Below, in pieces: positions 1 through 13,265 of a stretch of 37,725 nt of DNA. Under the pieces are notes generated by a model. The model was not told the origin of the DNA. It searched no databases and worked only from the letters and a program-made list of their open reading frames with translations. Origin of the DNA: Mnemiopsis leidyi (taxonomy: Eukaryota > Ctenophora > Tentaculata > Lobata > Bolinopsidae); NCBI GenBank assembly GCA_000226015.1, contig JH153507.1, forward strand, positions 143,970-181,694. Direction: 5' to 3'. The stretch's first letter is position 1. Every line of letters starts with the position of its first letter. A program made the position numbers and the translations under genes.

Positions 1-1320
1 CCTGCTTCGTCGGCAGCAGGTCAGGCAACGTCTGACATGACATGACATGCTTTTGCGTTGCGCGCGAACCACAGGGCTATGTTGGCTTAGCACAATCATT
101 TATACATAGTTTGATTTTGTTAAGTACGCGGCGTAGTGAGCAGAATTTTACGCGCGGCCCATTATAATTATACAGCACATGTTTTATAGGTTGATAACCT
201 ACTGTCGCGGCCATCACGCGCTGTCACGCATTTCGAAGAAATTCTAGACGCGCATCGCCCGTTGACACATGTTCAATGTTGCTCTATCCAGAACTCTTTT
301 GCGCGCGCCACCAGAGATGGTTGCGTAGCCACCAGAGTTAATTTGTTTGGCTTTATCCGACCCTCATTCGAAGCGAATAAAGGGAATAATATAAATTAAA
401 AGTAACATGATAGGAGGGTGCGCGCTGCCGTACAACCAGATGTAGCTGCGTAGCAGCCGCGGCGCGGGCGTTAGCACCTAGTTAGGTATAAATGAAAGCA
501 CATGCGTAAAAAGGTCTATAACTGAAGCTGAATAATTAGGACAGCTGGTCGTTAATACGTGCGCTACTTGCAAAGCAACCATAAGGTCGCGATGTGAAGC
601 GGGCGTAAGCACCTGGCAAGGTGAAATATAAACTTACTGTGTTTTCCTAACCAGGTAAAGAACTTACACGGCTGCGCGCGGCGTAACACCTGGTTCACCC
701 GTTCACTTTTGTCGCGGTGATACCCGACTCACGCAGCTAAAGCTGAATGGTAGACGGATATCATCTCGTCAAGTTCACTAAACCAAGTATTTACGCCGCG
801 CTCCGCTTGTAGGTTGATAACCTACTGTCCATGTCGCGGCCATCACGCGCTCTTACTGCTTACGCATTTCTGGCCTGGCGAAGAAATTTTAGACACGCAT
901 TGCACGTTAATGCGCCGCGCAAACCGCGATTGCAAAGCTTGCTCCATCCAGATCAGCTATTGTTGCTTTTGCGCGCATCGCGCGCACCACAAGAGGCGCG
1001 CTTGTCTCATGACGCCGGAGGCCACTGCTTTGCGGCAGCAGGACAAGGCAACGTTAATTTGCGAATGCGCGCGTGGCGTGCGTAAGCACTAATTCGTTAG
1101 GTGAATTGCATTGTCGTGGTGTATCGTCAATCGTTGAGAATTTCAATACAATAAAATGTAAAAGTTGAGGTTTCCTGGCAAGGCAATATCCCTTTTCGCA
1201 GGTACCGCACCAAGCACCTGGTCATTTGACTATGTCATATGCCGGATTTTCATGAGATGCTTAAAAATCTCTCGAGGGTGCGCGCTGCAATTCACGCACA
1301 TGGTTAGGTGAACGCTTATA
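1..1320. repeat. GC-rich repeat island with hairpins
   Basis: This stretch is clearly richer in GC and in GCGCGC words than the AT-rich DNA around it. A module of about 80-130 bases occurs twice, at about 186-315 and 809-990. Both copies start with the hairpin GTAGGTT-GAT-AACCTAC (first base changed in copy 1) and run on through GCGGCCATCACGCGCT, a CGCATTT...GAAGAAATT block and a TTTTGCGCGC block. A third copy lies inverted at 29414-29493. A second motif, of the form GCGTAAGCACCTGGCAAGGTGAA, recurs in diverged form near 467, 600, 675 and 1075, and several copies contain the CACCT....AGGTG palindrome. The ORFs here are low-quality and look like chance. I read it as overlapping non-autonomous mobile elements of unknown class. 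Confidence 0.6.
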
Positions 1321-1898
1321 AGCCTTATAAGGCACTTTCTATTTTAACAATTATAAACACACATAGTTTTAAGATCAATCATTACAAGACATGAGAGTAA
1401 AAATATTTGAGTTGCTCAGTTTTTATTACTCAATTGTGACGCCAATAGCCATTGAAACAAGAAAGGATAGAATAGAATAGAATATAAAATTTTGACATAA
1501 ATCATCACTGGTTTACAAAACAATTTAACATACAAAGGAGATATGATACAGAGTTGGGAAAACAGTTTGGAACTGCGAAATGGCCCATGCTATACAGCAA
1601 ACAGAAACGACTCTCCCTCCTTCTCATCCAAAACTGCTCCTTTAAATCCCCACTCTTTATGGAGCACACTACCCTCCACCCTATGTATTCTTTTTGAAAA
1701 AGGGTTAAAGCTATGGACAGGAGAAAAAGTATCTGAGTTTTTTAAGAGAAGGAAAAGTTATTCAAAAGCGATTCATCACCATCAAAATATAGAGGACATA
1801 TTCTCAGCAGATCTTTGACAGACTGATGTTTAAAGGAAAGTTGTCTTTAGCTCTGAGATGGATGTAACTAACAGATTAACAAGAAAGGAAGTACATGA
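1321..1898. other. Intergenic, no supported gene
   Basis: AT-rich DNA. An open frame of 91 codons starts at 1543, but it has no recognisable domain and no splice or neighbour support, so I do not call it. A short run of GAATA units near 1470 is simple sequence. Confidence 0.5.
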
Positions 1899-1971
1899 GT
1901 TGGTGGTGTAGTGGGTTCAGGGTTAGTGGTGTAGTGGTATCAACCCGACTTTCTATGCAGAAGATTCGAGG
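1899..1971 (+). repeat. tRNA-derived SINE, 5' head fragment
   Basis: The segment matches the tRNA-like head of the complete SINE at 7994, sharing GGTGTAGTGGTAT, CCGACTTTCTATGCAGAAGAT and the start of the B-box side. The A-box part (TTGGTGGTGTAGTGG) is duplicated in tandem at 1899 and 1921. The head stops exactly where the body fragment at 2455 begins relative to the full copy. It is followed by an A-rich, tail-like AAAAATACATAAAATAA, so it could instead be an internally deleted copy. Confidence 0.65.
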
Positions 1972-2454
1972 AAAAATACATAAAATAACATTGATAACTT
2001 CAACTTCTAAAATGTGTCTAAAATATACCTAACGGCCTATACTATTAGCAGTGTTGAGAAATCGTGTTGAAACTCAGATGGGATCAGGAATATCCCTATT
2101 TGTCTTTAAAGGAATATCAATATTTATATTTTTGGAATGATGAAATTTAGGCAATGTTTAACTTTAAATTTTATTAACGGTTTATTCCATGTTAAACATT
2201 GAATGTAGACTGCACTGACTGATATCAGTGACAATTATGCAACTCGAATTAATGAGAGATGGGTCTTTTGCGCGCAGCGTCGGGTGCTTTGCGCGGCACA
2301 GCCAAAGTAATGCTTATTTTTGACTGCTGCCGCGCGCGTGCTCTGCGCGGCGTTGACAATGTAAGAAATGATCGGGATTTTTATTCTATAATTTGATTGT
2401 ATAAATGCCAAGAAAATAAAATTGTATTTTACTAAAAAAATTGTATTTTACTTC
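1972..2454. other. Possible insertion between SINE halves
   Basis: About 480 bases separate the head and body of what looks like one SINE. The segment holds a GC-rich patch at 2270-2360 with words such as TTTTGCGCGC and GCTTTGCGCGGC that resemble the island at 1-1320. It ends with a tandem duplication of ATTGTATTTTACT at about 2421-2452. No transposon ends are clear and I see no gene. Confidence 0.4.
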
Positions 2455-2657
2455 TATTCCCAGATCCGCCATTCCTATATAAAAGTGTGCTAAGGGCATT
2501 TGCATATGCAATCTCCTTCGGTTGACTCAGCCGAATGACCGGGAAACCGTGAATGAGGGTAACATGAGGAGGGTCTCCGTTAAAAGATCTAGAATCTTCC
2601 AGGAGCCCCTTCAGTATAACTGTAAAAGCCTGGGTACAGGTGTAACAAATACATAAA
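2455..2657 (+). repeat. tRNA-derived SINE, body fragment
   Basis: It aligns along its whole length with the body of the SINE at 7994. Shared landmarks in order are ATCCGCC, GTGTGCTAAGGGCATTTGC, ATGCAATCT, GACTCAGCCG, AACCGTGA, GATCTAGAATCTTCCA, GAGCCCCTTCAGTAT and AAAGCCTGGGTACAGGTGTA, followed by an A-rich tail. The tRNA-like head is missing here and is found 480 bases upstream. Confidence 0.8.
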
Positions 2658-3214
2658 GAAGTACTTAAGTCTCTGCAAGTTAAACACCCTGCTACAGCTT
2701 GTCTGTCCGAAAATGCTCGGATCAAGATTTAAAGGACCATTACAAAAGGTTGAAGAGGTCCTCTATGGAAATATTTATGTAAAAGCAATTCATCTTGCAG
2801 CCAAAAAAACTCAAGAATATGCTGGACCACCAGGTTTTGAGTCTAAAGAATGTATACGGATTCTATGTTCCAAGCAACTGAAAGCTAAGCTCAATGAACT
2901 CTGTGAGGCTTTTGCTGTATTTGCTTGAAGGCTTTGTAAGGAATATTTAAACCCTTCCTAATTTAGTGCGTTCTCGGCTTGCCCACTGATTCCTTTGGAC
3001 AAGAATTCTGGAGTCAGGCCACTTGGAGTTGGCAAAGTACTTCCTCGAATAATTGGGAAAGCAGTCACATCCTCAGCGGCGTACCAGTGCCCCGGCAGCC
3101 CCATCCACATTTAAAAACACCAAAACGACAAAAACGTTAGCTATACTTTCTAGTTGAACCAAGATTATTAAAGAGATATTTTGCTACAATGGGATGGGAC
3201 AATAAATATTAATT
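2658..3214. other. Intergenic, no supported gene
   Basis: A 71-codon frame starts at 2713 just after the SINE tail. Its composition is protein-like (KAIHLAAKKTQEYAGPPGFE), but I recognise no family and see no splice partner. I see no other signal. Confidence 0.4.
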
Positions 3215-3843
3215 ATGTCTTTCTTTATTTCTAACATAACTTGGTCCTTCAATTCTACCTAAAACTTCGTTGGACACATTCCAAAATTTAAAATCATTTA
3301 CTGCATATTTAGAGATCATATCTTTTTTGAACCTCTCTAAACCCATTTTAAAGCTTAAGACAGTTGTAGAATTCTTTACTTATTGAGGGAGCTTGTTCCA
3401 AAATGGAATAACTTGCTCCTGGAGAAATGACCACTGAAGATTCTTAACTTTAGTAACACTCTTACAACACTTATTGGATGACACAAGATTGCAACCAGAT
3501 CTGCTTGAATTAAACAAACCTTGACCATATTCAGTCAAACCACTAGTTGCTTTGAAAGCTTCAATAAGGTCCCCACGTATTCGCCGCTCAGCCAGCGTTG
3601 TCAAATTGAGGATTTCCAGTTGTCGGCTGTAGGGAAGAGTACCCACCTCATCAATTAAGATAAAAGTCTAAAGTGGGGGACTGTGTCAAAGGCTTTACTA
3701 AAATCAAAATACAGTAGGTCAACTTGAACACCTTCATCAAGAAAATCTAGAATGTTATCAAAAGTTTCTAAAAGGAGCCAATTGAGGCTACTTGCTCCAT
3801 CTAGGTTTGTGCTAGGGTGAAAGGAGGAATTGAGGCTACCCAT
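3215..3843 (-). pseudogene. Decayed LINE, reverse transcriptase remnant
   Basis: Read on the minus strand, 3843-3655 encodes a fragment of a non-LTR reverse transcriptase with the block YFDFSKAFDTVPH, typical of LINE palm motif A. Immediately downstream, 3646-3380 encodes the C-terminal part seen in CR1/jockey-type elements (RRIRGDLIEAFK, then FWNKLPQ). After a stop it stays readable to about 3215 (FKMGLERFKKDM ... IEGPSYVRN). The catalytic YxDD segment, normally between the first two parts, is gone, so the element is internally deleted, carries stops and is inactive. The clade is a guess from these motifs. Confidence 0.8.
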
Positions 3844-4668
3844 TGAATCGTATACTTTTGATTGTTATAATTTGCTGGTTGTTCTTACGTTTATATAATT
3901 ACTATACTATATATCTTTTGTTTGGCCTTAAATAGGGTGCCCCGACAAAAGAACTGGATTCTTCTAGGAAGCATCCTGTGACACTTTTCTAATTGCCTCA
4001 TTTTAAATACTATAAATTATATACTTATTATCATTAATCTGTATTGTGTCACAAATTTAATATTCAAATTCAAAATTGTTTGTTACTAGAATTATTAGGA
4101 ATATATTTATCTATACACTTTATGGTGAAATGCATAGCCAATTAATGAGAAAAATGAAAAGCTTACCAGTATCAACGAGTAATGCAAATACAAAATTGAA
4201 GTTCAATGATACTTCTTTGGTTTTATTTCTTGAAATGTTATTTTTGACATTGATATTAATTTTTCTCTTTGGACTGACAATGTGATTATACTTTGTTAAT
4301 ATTTTTTCCTCTTATGATACTTTAAAACGGAAAGATATATTGCTATTTAATTGTGTAATATAAGATTTAGCTGCTGAGAAATTCTGGTATTTCTACAAAT
4401 TTTAAGTTTATTATGTTTTGGGTATATTTGCAGACATCTTAAACAAGAATTTTATACATGAATTTTAAGATATAAACAGATTTTTATTTTCGGGATAGAC
4501 ACATTTTTATATATAGGGACAGTTATGCATTAAATGTAATTTTATTCTCCTTTATTCATTATGTGTCAAGGCAAAATATTACAAATGGCTGATGTTGACA
4601 AATATGTTGAATGTTATTGTAATATCAGGCATCACTCTATCACTTCTCTTCAGCAAATTGAATTTAGC
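3844..4668. other. Intergenic, upstream of NUDT2-like gene
   Basis: AT-rich. Open frames at 4076 (69 codons) and the in-frame extension 4561-4668 of the NUDT2 frame lack support. The run CACTTCTCTTCAG at 4641-4653 is a good 3' splice acceptor 15 bases before the NUDT2 start codon, so the 5'UTR exon of NUDT2 may lie in this stretch or be supplied in trans. Confidence 0.5.
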
Positions 4669-5088
4669 ATGAGAATTGCTGCTGGAATCATTGTCTATCG
4701 TATGTGTGAGGGGATTCCTGAAGTTCTTCTACTTTTCAATGGTAGGTGGAGTCCCCCTAAAGGTGGAAGAGAAAAAGGAGAGTCTGAAATTGAGAATGCT
4801 TTAAGAGAGACTTACGAAGAAACAGGATTGACAGTCTCTGACTTGAAAATAAGGAATGATTACAGGTATGAATTTGAGTATAGAAAGTGTGGCAAAACAA
4901 AACGAATTGTTATATTTCTTGCTAGAATTCTTGACCCTCACCATATAATCACCATTTCACATGAACACTCCAAATACAAATGGATGGTATTCGAAGAGGC
5001 TGTGATCTCACGTAATCATTCTCCTTCCAATGACCAGTTCTCTGAAATGTATAAAAATGTATTTGAATTCATCAAATCTTTGATTTAA
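4669..5088 (+). CDS. NUDT2: NUDT2-like Ap4A hydrolase (Nudix)
   Basis: The product is a 139-residue protein predicted to cleave diadenosine tetraphosphate asymmetrically to AMP and ATP, clearing a stress and signalling dinucleotide from the cytosol. The full Nudix box G-x5-E-x7-REUxEExGU is present (GGREKGE ... RETYEETGL), preceded by WSPPKGG and followed by a KRIVIFLAR strand and the SHEHSKYKWM segment typical of NUDT2. Length fits the family (human about 147 aa). The frame is open from 4561, but I chose 4669 because its MRIAAGIIVYR matches the family N-terminus and because a strong acceptor (CTTCTCTTCAG) lies 15 bases upstream, making the earlier codons likely intron. AATAAA signals occur near 5376 and 5394. 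Family assignment is sure; enzyme activity is inferred. Confidence 0.92.
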   Translation: MRIAAGIIVYRMCEGIPEVLLLFNGRWSPPKGGREKGESEIENALRETYEETGLTVSDLKIRNDYRYEFEYRKCGKTKRIVIFLARILDPHHIITISHEHSKYKWMVFEEAVISRNHSPSNDQFSEMYKNVFEFIKSLI

Positions 5089-6428
5089 TTTCACAATATT
5101 AGAACTAAAAGTAAAAACCATAAGACAGCCTGAAGACAATATAGCATCTTTCTATCAATGATTTGATAAAGTGTTTAGTATTCCAAGTTGTATAAAGAGA
5201 ACTGTAATCTCGATGAGGTTACTTTGTTTTGACATTTGAGGGTGTGTCTTTATACTCATTGGTCGTACTTGGCTAAATATTAGTTAATAGCTGTCAAATT
5301 TTGCAGAATTGTGCTTCATGAGTTTTGGCACATTAAGAGGATAATCATATAATATGAAACGATTATTTTACAATCAATAAAATACAAAATTTCAATAAAA
5401 GAAATTGCACAATTAATTAAACCATAGATTGCACCAAATAAGGCTGATAGCAACGCAATAATTGATTAAAGCTGAGTCAATTGTTTATATCTGCAAAAGT
5501 GTGGTTATTAAATAAGGTTAAGGCTTTGAGTTCAGTGTGATGGCAATAAATACATGCTGTTGAACTCACTTATTATGCCACATTTCATTTACCATTTGAT
5601 TGGACAAATATCTACATCCTGCAAATAGAAGTAAAAGTGGCATAGGTAATATTGATACCACAAATGTAGCAAAATATTAAGGCAAAGTGAAAACCTACAC
5701 TAATTCTTTGAACTCTTGTGTTGAACTTGATGAAAGATATCAATCTTACCAAATATTATTTTAGCAGCTTGATATATTGTATTGATTTGATATATGTATG
5801 TTGCCATATTTGTGACACCACTGCACCAACTTTGACTTGCGATATATAAAAACCCGTTTTATGTTATCTAGTATATTGGAGTCACTCTAATGTGTCCCAC
5901 AAATCCAATCTCTGAAAGTTGTGTCAAAAATGAGGATAGACATGCATTTAAATCTGGATGTTGCATGACACCAGTGCAGTGTCATGCAATATTTAACTGT
6001 AAGGGTTTAAATCGGAATGTGATGACTTGGGATTCTTTTTAACAAAATGCCAAAAACCCGTTCAAAGAACAGGAATTGAACTGCATCTTATGTTTTTTCT
6101 TCTACACACCAAACGAAATAAATTATCCTTCCACGTGTTTGCTGCACTTGTGTATTTGCTTTTCCAATTTTGTTCAATCTGTTAAGAATGCCCTCTATAA
6201 AATAGCTTTTACCATTCCAGTGACTGCAAGTGATTGTATTATCATAAGGGAGAAATAAAATTTTTACTTTTATTTTATTCTTGATTGTATCCTTGCATCC
6301 TATATAGGTAGTGCCTATATACGTACTACTGAGTACTGGGCCTGTGATCATAAGATATATAACTATATAAGACAAAACAGGTACTAATTTTGACCCCTTT
6401 CCTTCTCATTTTTGTGTTGAATTTGATA
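5089..6428. other. Intergenic
   Basis: AT-rich DNA of 1.3 kb after the NUDT2-like gene, containing its probable polyadenylation signals at about 5376-5399. Short overlapping frames on both strands near 6080-6375 show no family resemblance. I see no RNA gene or repeat with clear borders. Confidence 0.4.
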
Positions 6429-6430
6429 TA

Positions 6431-6768
6431 CAGTCATCCCCCGATTTACCGGGCTTTTCGGAGGAAAGAAAAAATGCACGGTAAATCGAGGGACCCGGTA
6501 AATCAGGGGAGTGCCATTTGGGGCCCGAAATTGGGTCTAAATTGTCTCTTATATGTCTATATACCGTCTTATGTGTCTATATACCGTCTTTTTGTCATTG
6601 GAACAATGTTAAATAAGTAAAAAGTGTTAAAATCTAACAGTTGCCTTGGAAATACTGGAGTTTGTACTGGGTCTATTGTTCCCCGGGTAAAACTTTGGGG
6701 AAAAAAAAGAGGCCCGGTAAATCGGGGAACCCCGGTAAATCGGGGCCCAGTAAATGGGGGGATGACTG
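6431..6768. mobile_element. pogo/Tigger-like MITE
   Basis: A 338-base element with terminal inverted repeats: the left end CAGTCATCCCCCGATTTACC pairs with the right end GGTAAATC/AGTAAATGGGGGGATGACTG. It is flanked on both sides by TA (6429-6430 and 6769-6770), the target duplication of Tc1/mariner-pogo elements. CAGTCATCCC is also close to Tigger/pogo ends. Inside, the word CCCGGTAAATCGGGG recurs about five times in direct orientation. A 20-base unit, TATGTCTATATACCGTCTTA, is doubled at about 6551-6590. There is no transposase, so it is non-autonomous. Confidence 0.85.
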
Positions 6769-6876
6769 TAGTTGAATTTAAAGTAGTTTAAAACAGATTA
6801 TAATCAAACTTGCTTTGACCTTAGCAAAAGCACCAAGTATAAATGAATATGTTAACAATACACATTTCTCATAAGC

Positions 6877-8533
6877 ATGACAAAGCAGGTTTCAACAGCT
6901 CTGTCGGACTTGTTCCTCTCCCTTTCCTGTCTTCTGGCTTGTTATGATATCTTTTTGGTAAGTTATACTTATCTTAACTATATTTCTGTAAATAACTTTA
7001 CATCAACGAATTTTGCTAAAATTATTATGGTGTTCTATAACATTGTATCAAGAGCCATCAGGTCAATGATTTTTCCATTTAAGTTGTTGAAAGTATTTAA
7101 GAAACATCTAAACTTCGTGCACATATTACAGAAAAAGGAGAATGTTTTTCTTATCTATGGATTTATACTATTGGGTCTTGCTTCGTTTGCTGGTGTTGCT
7201 AGATTCAGTGGCTGTGATTCAGTGAAAGACCTCCACAAGGCTCTGTCTGTTCATGCTGGAGCTGTTGGTTTGCCATGGGTACTTCTTCTCTTTGCTTCTA
7301 TACAACTCAACCAGGGAGCCAAGTTATCCCTTGTATCACCTGGATGGGACATTTTAGTAGTTCTGGGAATGCATGTTTGTACCACTCAGGTAAGTCAGTG
7401 GACGACTGCAGTGATATTATAGGTAAATTGAAATGAATCAGATTCGATATTGTTGATTCATGTATTATGTTAAGTTATTCATATATGTTAGCTCTATAAT
7501 TGCTGTTATATTATTTACTTATCTATTTATAGACTATACTCAGTTATTTCGTATCTACTTAGTTATCTATACTTATATATTTTGCTTCAGTATGAGAACA
7601 CTCGACAGATGTTGATTCCAGCTACTCTTATTGGCCTCACCTACTCTGCCATAATCAACAGCAACCAAAGCTTCCTCATAGCGACCGGATGTCTTCTTCT
7701 TTCCGGTCTTATTGGAGCAACAGGTATAAATCCCCACATAGCTGTTGCTTTCAGTAGGTAGAATCATCATGCAAGTTCAGTATTTACTTTGAATGCTAAA
7801 TATGTGACCTAGATGACTTTAGTGACTCCCTAGTAACGAATTTCGAAAATTTTTTTCCTGTAGGCTGTTATATATGAAGTACTACTATACTTGTAAATGA
7901 ATGGAAAATTTCAGTATGGTGGCAACCTTATTTGGTTGTGGTTATTAATGCTCCTAAGATTCTTGTAGTGGATCTGCCCAGCCTTTTAAACCTGGGTTGG
8001 TGGTGTAGCGGTATCTACCCCGACTTTCTATGCAGAAGATCGGGGGTTTGATTCCCGGATCCGCCAAACCTAGAGTAGTGTGCTAAGGGCATTTGCCTAT
8101 GCAATCTTCTTCAGTAGACTCAGCCGGATGACCAAAAAACCGTGATTGAGGGTTAGATGAAGAGGGTGTCTGTTAAATGATCTAGAATCTTCCAAGAGCC
8201 CCTTCAGTATTATAACTATAAAAGCCTGGGTACAGGTGTAACAAAATACATACATGTGAGGGTTATGTTATTTGACCAAGTGGAAACCTGGACATGCAGG
8301 TTCCAAAATGTCGGCCACTGCCTTAACTTTTTTCTAGCTGTGAAAATTCATTTGGCCCAAGCCATAGCCAGTTACAATGTGGCCACATGGCTGTTAATTA
8401 CATCGGTCTATGACGACTTTAACAATCAACTGCCTCAGGAAAGATAGGCCCTGTGTACCGTGTTGACCTGTTTCACTTTGCATTGTGTGGTGCAGTCTAT
8501 TTCCTTCGCTCTGGACTTCTATCTATTGTCTGA
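6877..8533 (+). CDS. Unrecognised multi-pass membrane protein
   Basis: Four exons: 6877-6957, 7132-7389, 7591-7723 and 8439-8533 (intron phases 0, 0, 1). Together they give 564 coding bases plus a stop, 188 aa. Donors are GTAAGT, GTAAGT and GTATAA; acceptors are ATTACAG, GCTTCAG and GCCTCAG. The protein is almost entirely hydrophobic, with six or seven membrane segments near residues 8-26, 30-48, 66-86, 95-112, 117-133, 137-155 and 164-184. Polar landmarks are DSVKDLHKALSVHAG before segment 3 and VYRVDLFHFALCGA in the last one. His residues sit at helix starts, as in some ceramidase-like membrane families, but this is only a resemblance. I do not recognise the family. Intron 3 carries a full SINE. 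AATAAA occurs at 8614 and 8637. The exon chain is well supported; the start ATG is the first in frame. Confidence 0.75.
7994..8254 (+). repeat. tRNA-derived SINE, full-length copy
   Basis: About 260 bases inside intron 3 of the membrane-protein gene. The head holds pol III-like boxes: A-box region TGGTGTAGCGGTA and B-box region GGGTTTGATTCCC. It is followed by a body with GTGTGCTAAGGGCATTTGC and a 3' end AAAGCCTGGGTACAGGTGTA plus an A-rich tail. The acceptor-stem halves do not pair well, so it is not a functional tRNA gene. Other copies are at 1899/2455 and, inverted, at 13614. Confidence 0.85.
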
Positions 8534-8642
8534 TTTTTCTGTGCCAGATTTCTTTGCTGGTGTGACGCCATCTCAAATTTCTGCTAGTAACTTGATGTTG
8601 AATGTTAATGAACAATAAAATGAATTATTTTTGATGAATAAA

Positions 8643-9320
8643 ATGTTAGGCAAGGACTTTGTTTCATTCTGTTTTTGTAATTAAAAAAGACTTTTTCAGT
8701 CTGCTGTTGCCTATGACCTTACTGATTAATTTATACAACTTTAATTTGCTGAAATTGTAGCACTTATGTTTAAATTAAATCTCAGCAATTTATGTTTTTA
8801 CCATGAAATAGGAGGCAGATTGGTTGAATGATCCATTGCTTCATTCAATTTAAGGAACTATATTTAATTTAAGGAACTATCGAAAGATATATGATTGTGG
8901 CAACAAGTAAGTTCTTCAGTGCTAAAGTTAAACCAAAGACCTCTCAGATAAACACTGCACTATCGATAAATTGTTTTTCAGTAATTGTTTCTGTACGTAT
9001 CTTATTTGTTATTAATCATATCATGATTTTAATGACTAGTGCATTTCATTGTGGAATTTTTAAAACATCCCTGCTGTAATTGAGCGTTGCACTGTAAAAA
9101 TTGTTCAATTATCACGAGGTTGGATTATCAATGAGGTTTGATTATCAATTCTTGGAGTACGGTCAATGTTTCTCTAAAATATAATCTTAAATGCTCATAA
9201 ATATAGAAGCCTCCTATTCTGCCCTTTTCAGGAACTAGATGTATGCTTATGTGAGACACATGTGGACAGATATAAAGTAGAGCTCCCTTTCATTACCAAC
9301 TAGCCATCTGAGAAGTACAA
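8643..9320. other. Intergenic, upstream of ADCK5-like gene
   Basis: It contains a tandem duplication of an 18-base unit (ATTTAAGGAACTATATTT) at about 8848-8880. A good acceptor (CTGCCCTTTTCAG) near 9231 and a second one (CCAACTAG) at 9303 suggest that the 5'UTR of the ADCK5-like transcript is spliced. I see no gene. Confidence 0.4.
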
Positions 9321-11920
<2,600 letters not shown>

Positions 11921-13009
11921 TCATTCTAAATTTAAAATCGATTGGTTTATTATTAATTAGTGGCAAGTATGTAATGTGGTTGAAGTTTGAAAGAACTTCT
12001 CCACTTTACAATAGAAACTTACTTTCAACTTATCAAGGCATGGGTTCATAATCGTTTTTTGATGAATCCCGTTTTAGTTGTATCACAGATATGTTTGTAA
12101 ATAGTCATGTTATATTTGTACCCACATTCTTTTCAGTGACACATGTTTGTTTTATTTAAATGAGAACTGAGATGATCTTTATTAAACCCGTTTTAAATCA
12201 GATGCTCCTGTAAATGTCTGATTATGAAACTGTAAATTTATAATGTTCTTATACCTCTGAAGATAAGTATAATTTTGACAATGCAAATGGCTTCTAAAGC
12301 CAAGAGATAGTTCCAATGCTATAAGAAAACAAAATCGAATAAGAATGAACATTATGATGTGATCAGGTACTTGAGATAAAGCTCCCTTGTAAACAAGCCA
12401 CTTCCTCAGTAATTCTTAGGACCCTGTTATACAATGCAATCAGATAAAAGTCTCCAAATATATATCTTTAATAACATTTTAAAGTTCGTGTATTAATGGG
12501 CTTTTTTGAGATACCTGGATGACAAGGTACTTTGGTTTTAGCGGTGGTGAAGAAACCTGCCACAAATCTGGAAACTGGCGTTTTTCGTGATTATTTGCAA
12601 TATTATAAATTCTCAGCAAAAATCACGGTTTGATCACTTTCCTGCAATGAATCTCGAAATTTCTTGTCTTCAGTATCACAAATTTTGGTTAATTATAAAT
12701 TCGACCAAACATTATAAAACTTGACCTAATATTACACTTGGGGTCTACTGTTGAATAATGGATTTTTACATAGCCTAGAAAATTTACCACTACATACTTG
12801 CTTATTATTTGAATCTTATACTTTACTTTATTTTGATTGCTTTTGTCACATTTTAATTGATCGCTTTTTTATCAGCAATGCTAATTAGCATTAATAAGAG
12901 GTCTAGATCTGTTGAGGTCAGCACCTCACCACCTGCTGGTAAGAAGCCCAGCACATGTACAAAGCAGGGAATCGTCACTGCTGAGTGCTGATGTTGCCAA
13001 GTTCGGAAA
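11921..13009. other. Intergenic
   Basis: 3' flank of the ADCK5-like gene, AT-rich. Short frames near 12853-13180 on the minus strand overlap the hAT-like MITE and are not genes. I see nothing else. Confidence 0.4.
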
Positions 13010-13017
13010 AAAAGGTG

Positions 13018-13265
13018 CAGGGGTGTAGCTAGGGTTTTTGGAAGGGGGATCCCACATTGGCTGGTGATGCAAGCGGGTTTCATATTTTTGGGACATTTTG
13101 ACTCCGGGAGGCAATTTTGCAATGAAGAAATGGTTAGATAGGAGGTGGCAGTCACTGCTTTCTCCTGACAAAAACAATGCCATTCCTAGCCTTTCTTGCT
13201 AAATTTTTTGCTAAATTTTCATTTCAAAAGGGGGATCCAACGGATCCCCCCTGGCTATGCCCCTT
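13018..13265. mobile_element. hAT-like MITE with 8-bp TSD
   Basis: A 248-base element. Its left end CAGGGGTGTAGCTAGGG is the imperfect inverse of the right end CCCTGGCTATGCCCCTT, and GGGGGATCC lies inside both arms. It is flanked by a perfect 8-base duplication AAAAGGTG at 13010-13017 and 13266-13273. CAGGGG ends and an 8-base duplication are hallmarks of hAT elements. There is no coding capacity, so it is non-autonomous. Confidence 0.85.

Noticed and set aside
814..1092. Two overlapping ORFs in the GC-rich island
   Set aside because: They follow the repeat module and its high GC, and show Cys/His/Arg-rich composition typical of non-coding translation.
1543..1818. A 91-codon ORF
   Set aside because: No family resemblance; length is within chance for this DNA.
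2713..2928. A 71-codon protein after the SINE tail
   Set aside because: No recognisable domain, no splice partners and no neighbour support; it could be an exon but I cannot show it.
6390..6620. A 76-codon ORF
   Set aside because: It lies across the left half of the MITE and mirrors its inverted repeats.
7994..8066. A tRNA gene at the head of the SINE
   Set aside because: A- and B-box-like words are present, but the acceptor halves do not pair, the anticodon arm is irregular, and the unit repeats with a common non-tRNA body.
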